Below the pieces are notes generated by a model. It had not been told where the DNA came from. It saw only the letters and a program-made list of their open reading frames with translations, and did not search any database. From Asterias rubens (lineage: Eukaryota > Echinodermata > Asteroidea > Forcipulatida > Asteriidae), in assembly GCF_902459465.1 (NCBI RefSeq), contig NC_047077.1, positions 1,364,001 to 1,428,000 on the forward strand: a DNA stretch of 64,000 nucleotides, read 5' to 3'. The position numbers and the translations under genes were made by a program. Position 1 is the stretch's first letter; each line of letters begins with the position of its first letter. Shown in pieces: positions 40,938-53,664 of this stretch.

Positions 40938-43540
40938 AAGATTTTGAGTATGGAACGTCACCATTGTTGACAATCCTCAACAACCACTTAGAAAATACAG
41001 GTTTATGTGCAGGTAGTGGGGGATGTTGATACTCAATTAGCAAAAGAAAATCAAAATCAGACAACTAAAAAACTTAATTGCTAACTTCCTTTCTGCCATT
41101 TTTTCCCGGTCAAAAATGTCAACAATAAGACTAGACTCATGTCAATTGATCAATTTTTAAACATTTAATAAGTTAAAAAAAATGTGATGAAAATACGTGT
41201 AAATAAGGATTATTTTGCTGCCATTACCTAGTCAACAATAGAAGTAGTCAGTATTTGTTCCTTTTCTGTCAACTTTTTTTGCGTTATGTCCCTGCATTGT
41301 CCAATCGGCCTGTAAGTTAACCTTTGACACGAGTCGTATCCCCTTTGTTGTCCTCTTGCAGTAAGGCCCCTTCAATTTGTTCACGGATGAGAGCGGTGGT
41401 TACAGGAATGATAGCGCCCTCTAGCAATGACAAGGTTTTGTGTGATTGTTCGTTAATACATATCTTCCGAGCATCTAGGAAGCAACTAGCTAAAATAAAG
41501 CAAATGTTTTTCGAGCAATAAATCAAGAAAAACTTGGACACCTATTTCGACCACTAGGGGTCAAGTGGCTTCCTTGTCAGGCATTTCTGTTATTTACCAA
41601 ATTGTTATTTTCTTGTTGATTTGTTGCTCAATGGTTTGTGTGACCTTCATCACAACAAGTAGCAAAACCTTTCATATTATGACCTAGGTTTGTCAACATT
41701 GTTGTTTCAATAGGTGAGCTTGGTTGGTGGACTGTGGACTGGTGTTGGGCGCTTCAATGCCAAGATGTAAATGTGGAACCTTGCTGAGGATCCAGCCTGA
41801 GCCTCACACAATCACACTACATATTGACCAGCAACATCTCCCCCGTACCTCAGGTGAGTTTAGATTTATTTATAGAGGTCTTTCATTGGTTGTGGAGCAG
41901 CAGACCTGCCAACCTGTACGCATTTTGCAGACCATGTACGCATTTTCATCCCTGAGTACCGTGGTATGAGGTATTCTGCAGAATGTACGCAAAAAGCTAA
42001 CTCTATATTGCAGTGTTTAAAAACTGCAGTATGAGCGGACAAATTTGTTCTCAATTTAATCAACTGATATTCGTTCGACCCCAAGTGCAAAAACAACAGA
42101 TCAAAAACACCCCACACCTCAGTGATCACTATGTGCTTCAATAAAAAAGAGGTTGTGCTTAGAATTTTTTTTTTTTAAATTCTTACTCCCGCTGGAAAAC
42201 TAATAAACCAATGCGTAACAGAGGGGGTAGGAATGGCGCATACCAGTTTGGTCAATCTGGTGTTGTACATGTACAGCATTATGCGTGGATGTTCATGTAC
42301 TTGCACACAACGCACGTGTTTGGCGACACCATGTGTTTACACTATGCAACATGGACGCCGATCGAAGGCGTAGTGTCAGTGATTGGGGGAAAAGTACTCC
42401 TCCACCCGGAAAAAAGAAAAGGAGAACCTATTTAGACTTAAGAAATTAACTTAGCAACAATAACTTCAAAGTAGTCAAAATTTATTCTTCAAATCTCAAA
42501 ATTAAATAAGAAGCATTTATTATACGCAAAAGTATATATCACTCAATAAGATCAAAAATGGCATTTTCTTTTAAAAACCAACTATATATATGACAATTAG
42601 GCCCAAATAACTTACAAAAATCCAAATCAATAAAATTTGGTAAACAACAACAATCGAAAAGCTTATTTAGCTGTACTGCACTAAAGAAACTAAACAGAAC
42701 AACAATACGACAACAGTTTAAGTAAGAATATGGTCAGTGTTGTAGCCATGGATGGTGGTGCTGGGCAGGCCTGCCCAAAACTCAACATTTTTGCCCAACA
42801 CTCTGAGCAAAATTTTTTGTGCCACCCAGTACAGATTTTCCCCAGATTAATTATAAAACCCTGTCCATTGTCAACTGTGCATTGAACTGAGACACAGCTA
42901 ATGGTTAGGAGTCACAGAGAAAGAACCCAATCAACGGTGCCAACTCAACTTATTGCATGCCCCAAAACATGAACAGTTCGGAAATCTTGCATCATGTCTT
43001 AAGCTTGCACGTCATCAATGATGGCCCCATAGTTAAACATGAATAATTTTGTTGATCAGCTAGCCCATGGTACTTTAAAAAAAAACATTTTTTTATAGCC
43101 ACTAAACTTTGTGTTGCTACAATCCAGAACGGATTGGTTTTGCAAGACTTTAATAAAACTTATGGAGAAAATGGAGTATAAACAGGTATCTCTACTGTGC
43201 AGTGCTTGCTGGAAATTTGTTTCCCCCATGTTTAACTAACTTAGGGGTTGAAAGTCATCAGTTAAACAAAATACCATTCAATAAAATTATCTTGACTTTA
43301 TACTTGACATTTATCTTTACTTTATAATTACCAAATGTTACTAACTAGACCATACTGTACACAAAAGGGTTTTTGATTTGTTTTGGTTGCAACAGCTATG
43401 CCAAAATGTGTCTATACTTTGACCAATGGCTAACACATAACTTAACTATTGTGAAATCTGACACGCATCCATATCCCTATCCTTGCTTCTAACCTTCCTT
43501 TTATTACACACAGAAGCACATACAAGTGCATAGTGTATGT
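40938..43540. other. No gene supported
   Basis: A segment at 41713-41851 lies between an acceptor-like TTGTTTCAATAG and a strong donor ACCTCAGGTGAGT. The frame that looks best (CKCGTLLRIQPEPHTITLH) is interrupted by a TGA just after the acceptor. 42160-43530 is AT-rich with short frames only. No dispersed repeat of the families above was seen here. Confidence 0.35.
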
Positions 43541-43624
43541 CACCCATTACCATAAACCAGCAATTTTACTTTATATTATGCTGTAGGGCCTAAAGTAAAA
43601 TTGCTTGTTCATGCTCATGGAGTG
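43541..43624. repeat. CACTCC-type hairpin repeat, longer centre
   Basis: CACCCATTACCATAAACCAG is mirrored imperfectly by the segment ending CATGCTCATGGAGTG. An internal AATTTTACTTTA / TAAAGTAAAATTG mirror is also present. The downstream ~90 bases resemble those after 1524, so a longer unit is shared. Confidence 0.5.
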
Positions 43625-43726
43625 ATATGAAAAATTAAAAAAAGAAAGAAAACTAATACATTTCTCTCAAATAATCTACTTTACATAAATGTAGACTAAA
43701 TAAAACCAACATACATTCACATTAGT

Positions 43727-43900
43727 GCTGGGCGAATAGTGAAATTTTAGTATTCGGATACCGCTGGCCAACTATCCGAAATTAACCGGATATTCGAATA
43801 GTGGGCGCTTAAAAAATCAATAACAAATATTTGAAATATTTGTTTTTGCCGCTAGAGGGCGCTGTTCGTTTGTGAATGAGATCTTATGGGCGGATTGATA
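43727..43900. repeat. Possible hAT-type terminus (TAGTGCTGGGCGAATAG)
   Basis: TAGTGCTGGGCGAATAG followed by several TATTCG/CGAATA motifs resembles hAT transposon ends. The GCCGCTAGAGGGCGC motif lies 120 bases on. No matching inverted end was found within the window, so this is only a candidate. Confidence 0.3.
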
Positions 43901-44924
43901 TTAATTTTTTTCACTCGGTTCATTCATAAAAATAACCGGATCTAATTTAAAGATGGCGATTTGCTTTTTCTTTTGATCGTGAATGACTCTATGTGAAGTA
44001 AAACGTTCGTAATCTTTGAACAAATTACGTCAGAAATGTCATTGTTTAAACTCTTCATGGAGGTGAGCATAGTTAAATACTTAATTTATGCTGTTTTATG
44101 CTGTCTTAATAGAAGTTTATGCTGTTTTATGCTGTCTTAATAGAAGTTTTATAAGGATTCAGACAAAACATTCCTATCAGTTGGAACAAATAAAGTTATT
44201 AGCAACAGTGGGTTGCTGTTTGATGCGTTTAAAAAATGCTGGAAAGTTGGGTAGTCCTACATGAGTGACTTAGTTATAATAAACACATCTGTAACAGGCG
44301 CATGTATTTTTGTTTCTCATAAATATTTTTTATTTAACACGCGAAATTAAACCCGACGGCCGATTGCTTAATACAAAACGGATTTGGCAAAATGTACATC
44401 CTGAGTCCTGACCAAACTGCTTTAAGTTCTAACAATGTTGTTGCTTCAGAACTTTGACCAACGGAATGTTCGTTTACTGCTTCAAAACAGCCGTTGATGT
44501 TTCACAAAATTCGTAATTTTGAAAGCATACTATTATATTCTTAAATGGTAATTTCGTGTACTCTTTTGAAGAACTGGCAAAACCTATATGAAAAGAATCA
44601 GTAATGTATTCACTTTCTTCTTTAAAATAATGCAACTTTTGCGTGTGTTGCTTTTTGATGCGTTTAAAAAATGCTGGAAAGTTGGGTAGTCCTACATGAG
44701 TGACTTAGTTATAATAAACACATCCTGTAACAGATGCATGTATTTTTGTTTCTCATAAAGCCTTAATATTTTTTATTTTAATAACACGCAAAATTAACCC
44801 CCCCCCTGTACAAAATGGTATATACACAATGCCATTTACCCCTCTGCGAAACATCAATCACTCACTCTGGAATGTTAATGGGAGTCTGAGGTTGCCACCC
44901 ACTTCAAACCTAAAGAGGTGGCTC

Positions 44925-45515
44925 TGTGTGTAGCCTACGGCTTCCCCCCTTAGACCAACAGGTGGCCCATATCAAAACCAAACAACCACAGAGGTGACTC
45001 AGCGTGCAGCCTACGGCTTCCCCTTCGACCAACAGGTGGCCCATATCAAAACCAGACAACCACAGAGGTGACTCAGTGTGCAGCCTACGGCTTCCCCCTT
45101 CGACCAACAGGTGGCCCATATCAAAACCAGACAACCACAGAGGTGACTCAGTGTGCAGCCTACGGCTTCCCCCTTCGACCAACAGGTGGCCCATATCAAA
45201 ACCAGACAACCACAGAGGTGGCTCAGTGTGCAGCCTACGGCTTCCCCCCTTAGACCAACAGGTGGCCCATATCAAAACCAGACAACCACAGAGGTGACTC
45301 AGTGTGCAGCCTACAGCTTCCCCCCTTAGACCAACAGGTGGCCCATATCAAAACCAGACAACCACAGAGGTGACTCAGTGTGCAGCCTACAGCTTCCCCC
45401 CTTAGACCAATAGGTGGCCCATATCAAAACCAGACAACCACAGAGGTGACTCAGCGTGCAGCCTATGGCTTCCCCCTTAGACCAACAGGTGGCCCATATC
45501 AAAACCAGACAACCA
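44925..45515. repeat. 75-76-bp VNTR, 8 units
   Basis: CAGCCTACGGCTTCCCCCTT-type landmarks recur at 44931, 45007, 45081, 45156, 45231, 45307, 45383 and 45459. Each unit continues CAACAGGTGGCCCATATC and CCAGACAACCACAGAGGTG. Because 75 is a multiple of three, long in-frame 25-residue repeats arise on both strands. They are an artefact of the period. The unit C array has two units (58735-58890). Confidence 0.95.
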
Positions 45516-45720
45516 CACATGTTAGGAGATATCGCTCGTGACTCCAGCCAATCAGACAACTCGTAAGAGGGAGTTCGGTTCAGGGTTTTGTAGACTTGCA
45601 ACCCGACGTCTGTAACGACACAACCGTGTTGGATTCCACCATGGATGCCATGCCACTGGACCTTCTAATTTTCAATCCAAGATGGCGCGGGTTACGCTTT
45701 TAATAGTATAGATAACAAGT
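45516..45720 (+). promoter_or_regulatory. Conserved GC-richer block with CCAAT and YY1-like motifs
   Basis: Following the VNTR there is CCAGCCAATCAGAC (CCAAT box), CCACCATGGATGCC (an ATG in good context with only ~20 codons) and CCAAGATGGCGCGGG, which fits the YY1 consensus. It is repeated almost unchanged at 58890-59090 in unit C. It may be a promoter of an unseen transcript or simply part of the duplicated unit. Confidence 0.25.
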
Positions 45721-46232
45721 ACATGTCAGTACAGGGCAATGTAAACTGTGCACTAGAGCTACTTGCTGTTATAGTCAAAGATCAGACAAACAACCATTTA
45801 TGATGATCAATGGCCAGATTATCAGTTTATTGGAGTATGGCTGCTGATGGGGGGGGGAAGGAGGCGGCACTGGATGTCGAAAAACCTCCAAAAGTGAGCA
45901 CTGAAAGAGTTAACTAAATTAGACTTCAGAAGTTGAACTCAATATGAAAATGATTTCAATAAGAACTTCACAGTGTTTTTTTTTTTCTATTTAATTTAAT
46001 CTTTACAATTGTTAATAATAAAAAAAAACGTAATTACTTGCAAAAGTATAATGTCACTCCATTTCCATAAACCATTTATTGTACTGAATAGGAACGACGA
46101 GGAAAAAAAGACTTAAGAAAACCTTACTTTACATACTAAAATTAAAGTAAAATAGAACCTTAAAAATCCACAGTAATAAAAACTGCAACAAAATAATCAC
46201 AATGACTACATGTACATTTGTACATGTAAGAC

Positions 46233-46597
46233 TTAAAGGAACTGGAAACTTTTGCTAAAATCAAAGACCATGATTCCCACTTGTGTATTCCAACGTGTGC
46301 ATGAAATAATAAATCTCAGAAATATGGACTCAATTGGTCATTGAAGTTGCAAGGAAATAAATCAACGAAAAAACACCCATGTTGCACAAATGCATGCTTT
46401 CAGATGCCTGAAAAAGGCTTCATTCCTGAACTCTTTCTCAGATTCAAATATTTTAGTGAGTCATAACTTTCTTTTCCAAAATATGTTTCTTCTGAGGGAG
46501 TCGTTTCTCACCACGTTTTCGCTATCAACATCTCCCCGGTGCTTGTTAAAAAAGTGTGCATTTTAGTAATAACCAAACATGTCCAGTGCTATTTAAA
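46233..46597 (-). mobile_element. MITE-like element (copy of 96-460)
   Basis: It runs from TTAAAGGAACTGG to GTGCTATTTAAA as in unit A, with a handful of substitutions. It was inherited by segmental duplication and not by a separate insertion. Confidence 0.7.
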
Positions 46598-46673
46598 AGA
46601 AACTAAACTCTACAACATTTAAAACACAATTTATATGGTTCTGCTTTACAAATCTGAATTTGTTCTTTTTTAA

Positions 46674-47044
46674 AGGGAAGGTACACGTTTGGTAATTACT
46701 CAAGACAAACATTAACTTAAAAACTGACTTGGTCACAAACATTAGAGAGCTGTTGATAGTATAAAACATTGTGGGAAACGACTCCCTCTGAAGTAACATA
46801 GTTTTTGAGAAAAAGGTAATTACTCTCTAAAATAACAAAAGACTTCTAGCTAGAAGTCTTTTTTTCTTATCTGATGAAAACACACAAATTCGTCCAACAA
46901 GGGTGTTTTTTCTTTGATAAATTTCTCGCAACTTCGATGACCAATTGAGCCCAAATTTTCACAGGCTTGTTATTTTATGGTTATGACGGGATACACCAAG
47001 TGCGAAGACTGGTCTTTGACATTTACCAAACGTGCAGCTTCCCT
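46674..47044 (+). mobile_element. MITE with AGGGAAGG ends (copy of 538-905)
   Basis: TTAA at 46670-46673 and 47045-47048 flank AGGGAAGGTACAC and GTGCAGCTTCCCT. The central hairpin here is the perfect AAGACTTCTAGCTAGAAGTC palindrome, suggesting unit A has a later mutation. Confidence 0.8.
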
Positions 47045-47612
47045 TTAAACAAATTACATTTGAGTTGTTTAGCAATGCTTCAGATACGGATATGTCAACA
47101 CTTTATGTGTTCATGTGATGCGTAAATGTTGCTTCGGTGTTTTTCATGCATGTTGACAACAGATACTGGAGCTCATACACATGTATGTATGTCCAGAATG
47201 GAGACTGTTTTGCTGATTTAGTTGTAATGTTGCCCTGGATTCAAAACATTTTCCCTGGTATTGCTTGTATTCATTAGCAAATTATTGTTGATATGCAGCA
47301 TAACAAAAAGGCATCTTTATTCTTGACTCGCTTGCTGGAAACTTTCTTTACAAGAGTTTTATATGTGGGTCTGAAAATGATCAGTTAAATAAAAAAGACT
47401 ACTCACTTAAATTCTCCAATGTAAACAGAGCAAACACAAAATAGTTTTTGAACCATACTTTGGCCAAGACCTGATACATGAATCTATGATTGCGTAAAAA
47501 ATCTTTGCGTTACAAATCTAACTGGGAAGAATATTGTTGATCATATCTGTATCTCTACACATTGCTTGCAAACTCTCTCTTTTATTAAATAATTACGTAA
47601 TTGTATATATGT

Positions 47613-47665
47613 CACTCCATTACCATAAACCAGAAGTAAAATTGCTGGTTCATGGTGATGGAGTG
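47613..47665. repeat. CACTCC-type hairpin (copy of 1472-1524)
   Basis: Identical in layout to the unit A copy, and followed at 47803-47845 by the second, diverged hairpin. Confidence 0.55.
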
Positions 47666-48454
47666 AAATAAAAATAGAAAACAAATACATGTTCTCTCAA
47701 ATATGTATTTTACATAATTTGAGACCAAATAAAACCAACTATATATATTTTGTTAATACATACATTGCTTTTGTTTAATAATTATAACTACGTAATTTAG
47801 GTCACTCAGTTACATTGTTTGTAACTGACTCATGGTTACAGAGTGATACCTCATTTTGTACACAGATCTGCACCTTTCTGCAGTTCAACATGGTTATTTA
47901 CAATGAATGTGTAGTGTACAACTCTGTGTTAATGCATTTTGTTATGGAAAAATTGAATCTCTTGAACATTCCTTTCACAAGTAGTGGTAAGAAAATGTAT
48001 CGTTATATCATGCAAACAATAGACCAATCAGAGCAAGAGGTTGTTATTGTCAGTGAATTATTTCAATTCTGATGTGAATGTTGCCTAATGGTTGAGGTGG
48101 AGGAGGTAAGTCACTGAAATGACATAACAACATTAAAAGGATTGATATTCTAGAGATCAATAATCAATTACATACTATGTAAAGATTGTATTCCTACCAA
48201 AATGTTCATTTTGTTGTGAGTTGACTGAATTTGCTTCTGCAATCTACTCAGGTTGGTTGAAATGGTTCAATGAAATGTTTTGTTTCCCCTTAAAAACAAT
48301 TATAATTGTATTTCAAAAATGTTATCACTGTTTCTGAAATTTATGAGAATATAAAATTGAAGATGTTTTTGAAAAACATCCACATTTTTATGTTGTTAAA
48401 TGCTTATTTCAGCTTGAATGTTATTCTGGTCCAGCATAATGTTTGTTGATGTCT

Positions 48455-50255
48455 TTACTCATGCTGATAGATTTGAACTGAATTTTCTGCAGCCACAACC
48501 AGATTACCAGCAGGTGTGAATGTGAGACCATAGGGATCATCACAACCCTTGATGATACATCCAATGTACTTGCCATCAGGACTGTAATGATGGATATCAC
48601 CTGGTGAGAAGTATGGTCCTCTCTTTACAGCAACATAGATGCTACCATCCTTGTCACAACACACACCATGAGGCCTCCTAGACTGATTGATATCTACTGA
48701 GAATACCATTTCACCATTGTAGGTTACTGATACTAACTTCCTGCCACCCCAGTTGGTGTAGATGAGTCTCTGTTTGTAGGTAGTCAAGCATCCACCAATC
48801 CCTGGAGCAGACAGTCTTCTGATGAGGGATCCATCTGGTTTGTGTAGAGAGATCTCTGCCTTGGTATGAGAACCCACTGCTATCAGATTGTTGTCATCCA
48901 CTGCAATACATGATGGTTCACTGCCTGGATTGAACTGATGGAGGAGCTGATAATTCCTGTTGAAGATCTTGACTGCTCCTCTATCTCGAACAATGAGCTC
49001 ATCATTCTTATTCACAGTCACTCTGCTTGGTCCTGTAAGTCCTTGGATTGATAGTTCTTGTGAGACATTATAGGATTGAGGGTTGCTCTCTGCTGGTATT
49101 GTGATAAAGCTTTTACTCAGCATGGCTGACACAACAATATCACTATTAGAGTATGCAGCAACATCCCTTGCACAAATCTTCACCATCTGTTGTTTCATGT
49201 TCTTGTATTTATTCATTTCTGTTTTTAATGTCCACTTATCTTGTTTCAACTGTTGCATGTTTTGAAACATTGGCTTTGTGGCCTGAGCAGAAGTTGCAGA
49301 TTGTACGGGTTGTTCGTCTTTCAGCACCAGTCTCCCTAGTGATTGCTGGCCTTCTTTAAAGTCCATATAACTCAACCCATCGGGTACTTTTGTGGATTTC
49401 TTCTCTCTGTATTCTTTGAGGTCTTGTAAGAGTTGTTCTATGTGATGAACAGTCTTGATCTGTTGATCCATGAGTTGATTTACCTCATCCTGCTTGTGCT
49501 CTGCTTTGTTCTATCTCTTTGCTGTTTGTAGCTCGTGCAGTTTGCATTGTCTTGACTCTGTCTTTATAAATCTGTTCTGCCTCTAGCATCAGTTTCTGCT
49601 TCTCCTCTCTGATCCTGGCAGCCACCTTGGCAATCTCCTCATCAGCCTTCTTGGAGATTTTCTCTTTGGTGGCAGCAAACATAGAGTCTAGTTTCTTACG
49701 AGACATGTCTATTTCTTGAATGGCAATGGTGAAGGTCGTGATGCTCTGTCTTACTTCTGCTAGAAGTTCTGACGCATGTTGTTTACTTTTGTCTGAAGCT
49801 TCACTCAGTTCTATTACAGGGTGTGTTCTGTGGTCTTTAGAAATGCAAGTTGTACATATCAGTTTCTTGCATGTTTCACAATACATGATAAGATCCTTGC
49901 CAGTATGCTTGCTACACTTGGAAACAAACTCCTGACTGGGTACTTGTTTTCCTTGTTGCTGTATCAGTTGGGTTTCCTGTGTTTCAATTGCTTCTATCAA
50001 TGAAAGAACTATTAAGTTGGTTTTGAGATCATCAATGCCATTTTCATTTATTAGAGTTTCTTGTATACACACTGGACATGAAAGCCTTGTAGTACTTGGA
50101 CTATTCTGTCTGAGTTGTTGAAGGCATTCAAGACAAAATGAATGAGAACATTCCAGTAGTTTGGGTTGCGTGAAGCGTCCACTGCAAATTGGACATTCAA
50201 GATGATCCTGACTTATCTTTGTTAGCACTGACTCAGCTGTTATATTTGATGCCAT
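48455..50255 (-). pseudogene. TRIM-NHL E3 ligase copy B, one-base frameshift in the coiled coil
   Basis: The start MASNIT, the RING (all eight ligands), B-box and coiled coil match copy A. The reading frame shifts at about 49511, where an extra C lies in TTTGTTCTATCTC (copy A has TTTGTTTATCTC), about codon 248. The first frame then ends after nine foreign residues at 49485. The remaining coiled coil and full propeller are open in the shifted frame, where the next Met is at 49471, to QIYQHE and TAA. Three extra codons occur before KQDKWTLK relative to A. Because the rest is fully open and the propeller patches are distinct from A, the lesion is recent or a base-calling error. An acceptor precedes the start at 50284-50283. 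Confidence 0.9.
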
Positions 50256-50534
50256 TTTGTTGGAAGTTGCTTCAATGATGATCTGTGAAGTAAAACAAGA
50301 AATTGACTCAATTTGATGACATCCTTCTACATATCCCAGTGCTTATCTCATCAATGCAAGACGTGATTTCATGAACATATTACAATCCTGGGCATAAAGT
50401 TAAAGATTTTTAAATTGACTGATTTCATAACACGTTTTGATTTGTGTTCCATGTTCTAATTTGACCAATCAAGTAGGTATTTTACACTGTCACCCTAAAC
50501 TGCATATCAATACAGTTACAGACATATCACAAGA

Positions 50535-50801
50535 TCAAAGAAGTATAAGACTTGATGCCTCTTTTGCAGGTTGCAATACTTGAGCAGGTATGTAAAGTTT
50601 GAGATGTGGGAGGGAAACCCCAGTTAGGGAAAACCCATATAATGAGGTAGGGACACAAAACACATTCCACATGCAAGGCTTTGGGCGATGATTTGAATCG
50701 GGGTCCACAGAGGGTGAAAGACAGGGAAAGAAACCACTTAGCCAGTTTGATTTCAAATATAGCATGCAGCAAAAGAAATCATAGTCCGCAAAATGATCCA
50801 T
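50535..50801 (-). repeat. SINE-like repeat (copy of 4346-4620)
   Basis: The B-box-like stretch here is GACCCCGATTCAAATCATC, closer to a GGTTCGAATCC ancestor in some positions and further in others. The 88-codon frame is kept, but its differences from unit A are largely non-conservative. Confidence 0.4.
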
Positions 50802-51016
50802 ACAAAATCTTGTCTTTGGTTAAATAATAGAGAGTGCTACTTTGTTTCCTTCCATAAAGGGCGCACTTACCACCCCCACCCCCTCCTCCCCAAATAGATA
50901 GACAACAGAACAACTGCCTCATGAATATTTTTCAGACCCTAGAGAATCCTATGTTACTAGGCAGATTTGAGAGCTAAAATAAAAAGGGTACAGGAATTTT
51001 GGACCAGTTATGACCT

Positions 51017-51722
51017 ATACAATCCCGGCCAAATCTTGTTGGGCCTCCGCACCATGGCCCCCATGGCCCCTTTCAATGTTGGCTCTCCTTGCACGGTCTC
51101 AGCAAGAAAGAAACATTGACACCCCCAACAAAAACCTCCTTGCTGTTTTGAATATTGTTTTAACCCTTTGGTGCACATGGTGGTCAGAGCAACCACCACA
51201 AAACACGTCAAATTGGACTGTTATTAACAGTCATAACTTAAACACTGCAACCCCCATACTGTACATACCGCCCTCATCTGGTTGTTTCGAGCGATTGTTG
51301 AGTTTTCGTTTGATGTGATGGTCAACAGGGGGTGCTATTGATTATTTTTTTAAAGAAAAACATGGTTAAACGTGTTCTGTTTTGGGGGCTTTAAAAAAAA
51401 GATTCTGTGCACCAAAGGGTTAACGCTGTACTCAGCAAGATATAAATGTTTATTGTCTGTGCACATTCATACTGTTTTTAAAGCCTTCTTTCCAAGTTGT
51501 TTTTATTTATTTTTTATTCACGCTGACAAGTTTCAGACAATCCCGGCCATATCTCGTTTGCGCCCCTGCTTCTCAGCCCCATGCCCCCTTTCAGTGTTTT
51601 CTCTTCTGGCTCTCCTTGCACGGTCTTCTCTGCTCCCATCAACATTGAGCAGGGGGACGAGGGGAGAATGTTTATTGTAATGTAGTAAGTGGGTGGTCCA
51701 AGCATTTTGGCCGGGATTGTAG
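51017..51722. mobile_element. TACAATCCCGGCCAAA-ended element (copy of 4824-5528)
   Basis: It has the same ends and the same internal second start (ACAATCCCGGCCATATC, near 51538) as in unit A. It hosts the nested MITE at 51164-51419. Confidence 0.75.
51164..51419. mobile_element. Nested piggyBac-like MITE, exact TTAA duplication
   Basis: CCCTTTGGTGCACA and TGTGCACCAAAGGG are flanked exactly by TTAA at 51160-51163 and 51420-51423. This is the cleaner of the two copies and establishes the element's boundaries. Confidence 0.85.
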
Positions 51723-52029
51723 CTTGGGGTTGTTGACTGGGGTTGTTTGTGGATGACCTACATGTATGCCCTGAAAAATAGTTCTCTTAACCAAGAGGTG
51801 TAGAGACATAAGTTCAAAGTTGATGCTGAACCTTTGGAAATTTACACGTGAAGAGGTGTTTATATTTGAAGGGAGACTTACTCAATGAGCCTTGTGGCAC
51901 CCCCTTTGTCAAATTGAGCAGAGGCAACAATTTCGGAGTCAATGGATAAGTTTCCTTTTACTGTAAAAAGCTGTAAAAAGCTGTAAAAAGACTGCCTATT
52001 TTTTAATGCTAGCATACATGTAGTTGACT

Positions 52030-52332
52030 AGTGTAGCATAGGGCCCAAATTTCTAAAAACCTGTAATCATACCATTTTGCTACACGCAGAAAAATCCTGC
52101 TTTGCAGAAACTGTTTACCAGCCAACAGTTTGTTAAGCTTTGTTGCCACTGGTGCCCTACTGGTGTTTGCTGAGCAGCATTGGCTGAGCAGCATCGGCTG
52201 CACAGTGTTTTTGATTACTTAGCATATCTTGTACTGATCCCAATTCATACAGCATATACAAATGTAAGTACAAAATCTTGCTGAGCACTGAAAAACCCTG
52301 CTTAGCAGAAACCGGTTACTCGTCAACATTCC
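52030..52332. repeat. GCTTAGCAG-type repeat (copy of 5834-6131)
   Basis: The motifs CTGCTTTGCAGAAACTG, GCTGAGCAGCA and CCTGCTTAGCAGAAACC are in the same order as in unit A. Just before it, CTGTAAAAAG is present three times (51961-51991) where unit A has one. Confidence 0.55.
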
Positions 52333-53490
52333 GTCATTTTGATTATTATTAGTATTATTATTCATAGTAAAACCATATCACAGCGTTTACAATAGAAAAA
52401 GCAATATATAAAACATTATACAAACAAAACAACAATAGAAAATCAATAAGTAAAGAGGTATGTTTTGAGAACCTTCTTAAACACATCCACTGATGGAGCA
52501 GATTTACTTAAGTAATTAGTCAACACTTTATACAATCACTGACTACAAAATGAGACATGCTTGTCAGAATTAATTTTTCTGTTACTTTGGTTAATTACTT
52601 CTCATAAGGTATGTACACTTTGTTTAGTTTTACACAGAGGCAATTCAAGCATATTTGTTTACCCGTACATGCCTTACTGTGTATAGGCCTTTATGCCTAC
52701 AGGTGACCTCAATCCTCCAATATCATTCTATCCTATGTCACTCTGTACCTATTGGTTTGGACTTGGATAAGATTGGGGTGTCATGCTAGTGGGGCTGATA
52801 GGGATTTGGGGGAATGGTGTCTTTGATGATCCAAAAATAGAAAATGGCGCGGAGATTTTGTCATGGATTAGAATAAAAAGCAATTTTTGAATGTTCAAAC
52901 TAGCTGCCATTGATTGTCGTTATACATTTCCTGTTTTAAAAGACAAATATGTGTTTGTTTTTTTGACAGTAAAATCTCTCATGACAAGCTCTGTGTGCCA
53001 CATTCTATCACAGGCACAATTCCATCACCATTCTGCCATACGTACTTTGCCCGAACCAGTGTTGAGTGATAATTGATTGTAATTTTGGACAACAACTCGA
53101 TCCGTTGTCTTTCTGAATCCGTTACACACACTAACACGAATCATTGTTATTTAATGTATGGATATATTGAAGACAGTGTTGGTTTCTACACTAGCTTTAA
53201 TTAAATTTAAAATCTGAGTATAAACTCCTGAGTAGAAAAATCTACTAGAAAAATCAATTACACTAGCTGAATTAACTACTGTTTTTAAAAGCATAGTGTG
53301 TAAAAACTCTGTTTCTGTGCCACACAGACACACAAAAATGGTAACTTGCAAACTGAAAGTTGATTTCAAGTTCAATATTCAGGATACAATACACCCACAT
53401 AGACATACAACAATGGCGCATGTAGCTATGTGTATATAATATAGTAGGTCTACCATGTACAAGTTGGATATTTAGTACACGGTTCAGTCA

Positions 53491-53535
53491 TTTCTTTGTA
53501 TGCTGTACCTAGCCATTGGTTGTTTCTTTGTACGA
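53491..53535. repeat. Single unit of the 32-bp minisatellite
   Basis: One full unit and the partial terminal unit are present at the position where unit A has eight. The flanks on both sides are the same. Confidence 0.9.
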
Positions 53536-53664
53536 GTCAGCCAGCCTAAAGTACTCATTTTGTGACTCTGGGAGGAAATCAAAGTTTGAAGTGAAATGAA
53601 AGTTGAAGTTTTAAAGTTTATATTTTTGAGTTCGACATTACAACAGACATGCACATTGCACAGT

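Noticed and set aside
41713..41851. A plausible exon with strong donor ACCTCAGGTGAGT
   Set aside because: The best-looking frame has a TGA directly after the acceptor and the other frames stop early. No partner exon is seen.
44910..45275. A 121-codon frame made of 25-residue repeats, also open on the opposite strand
   Set aside because: The 75-bp period of the VNTR keeps frames open on both strands. No start context or transcript sign is seen.
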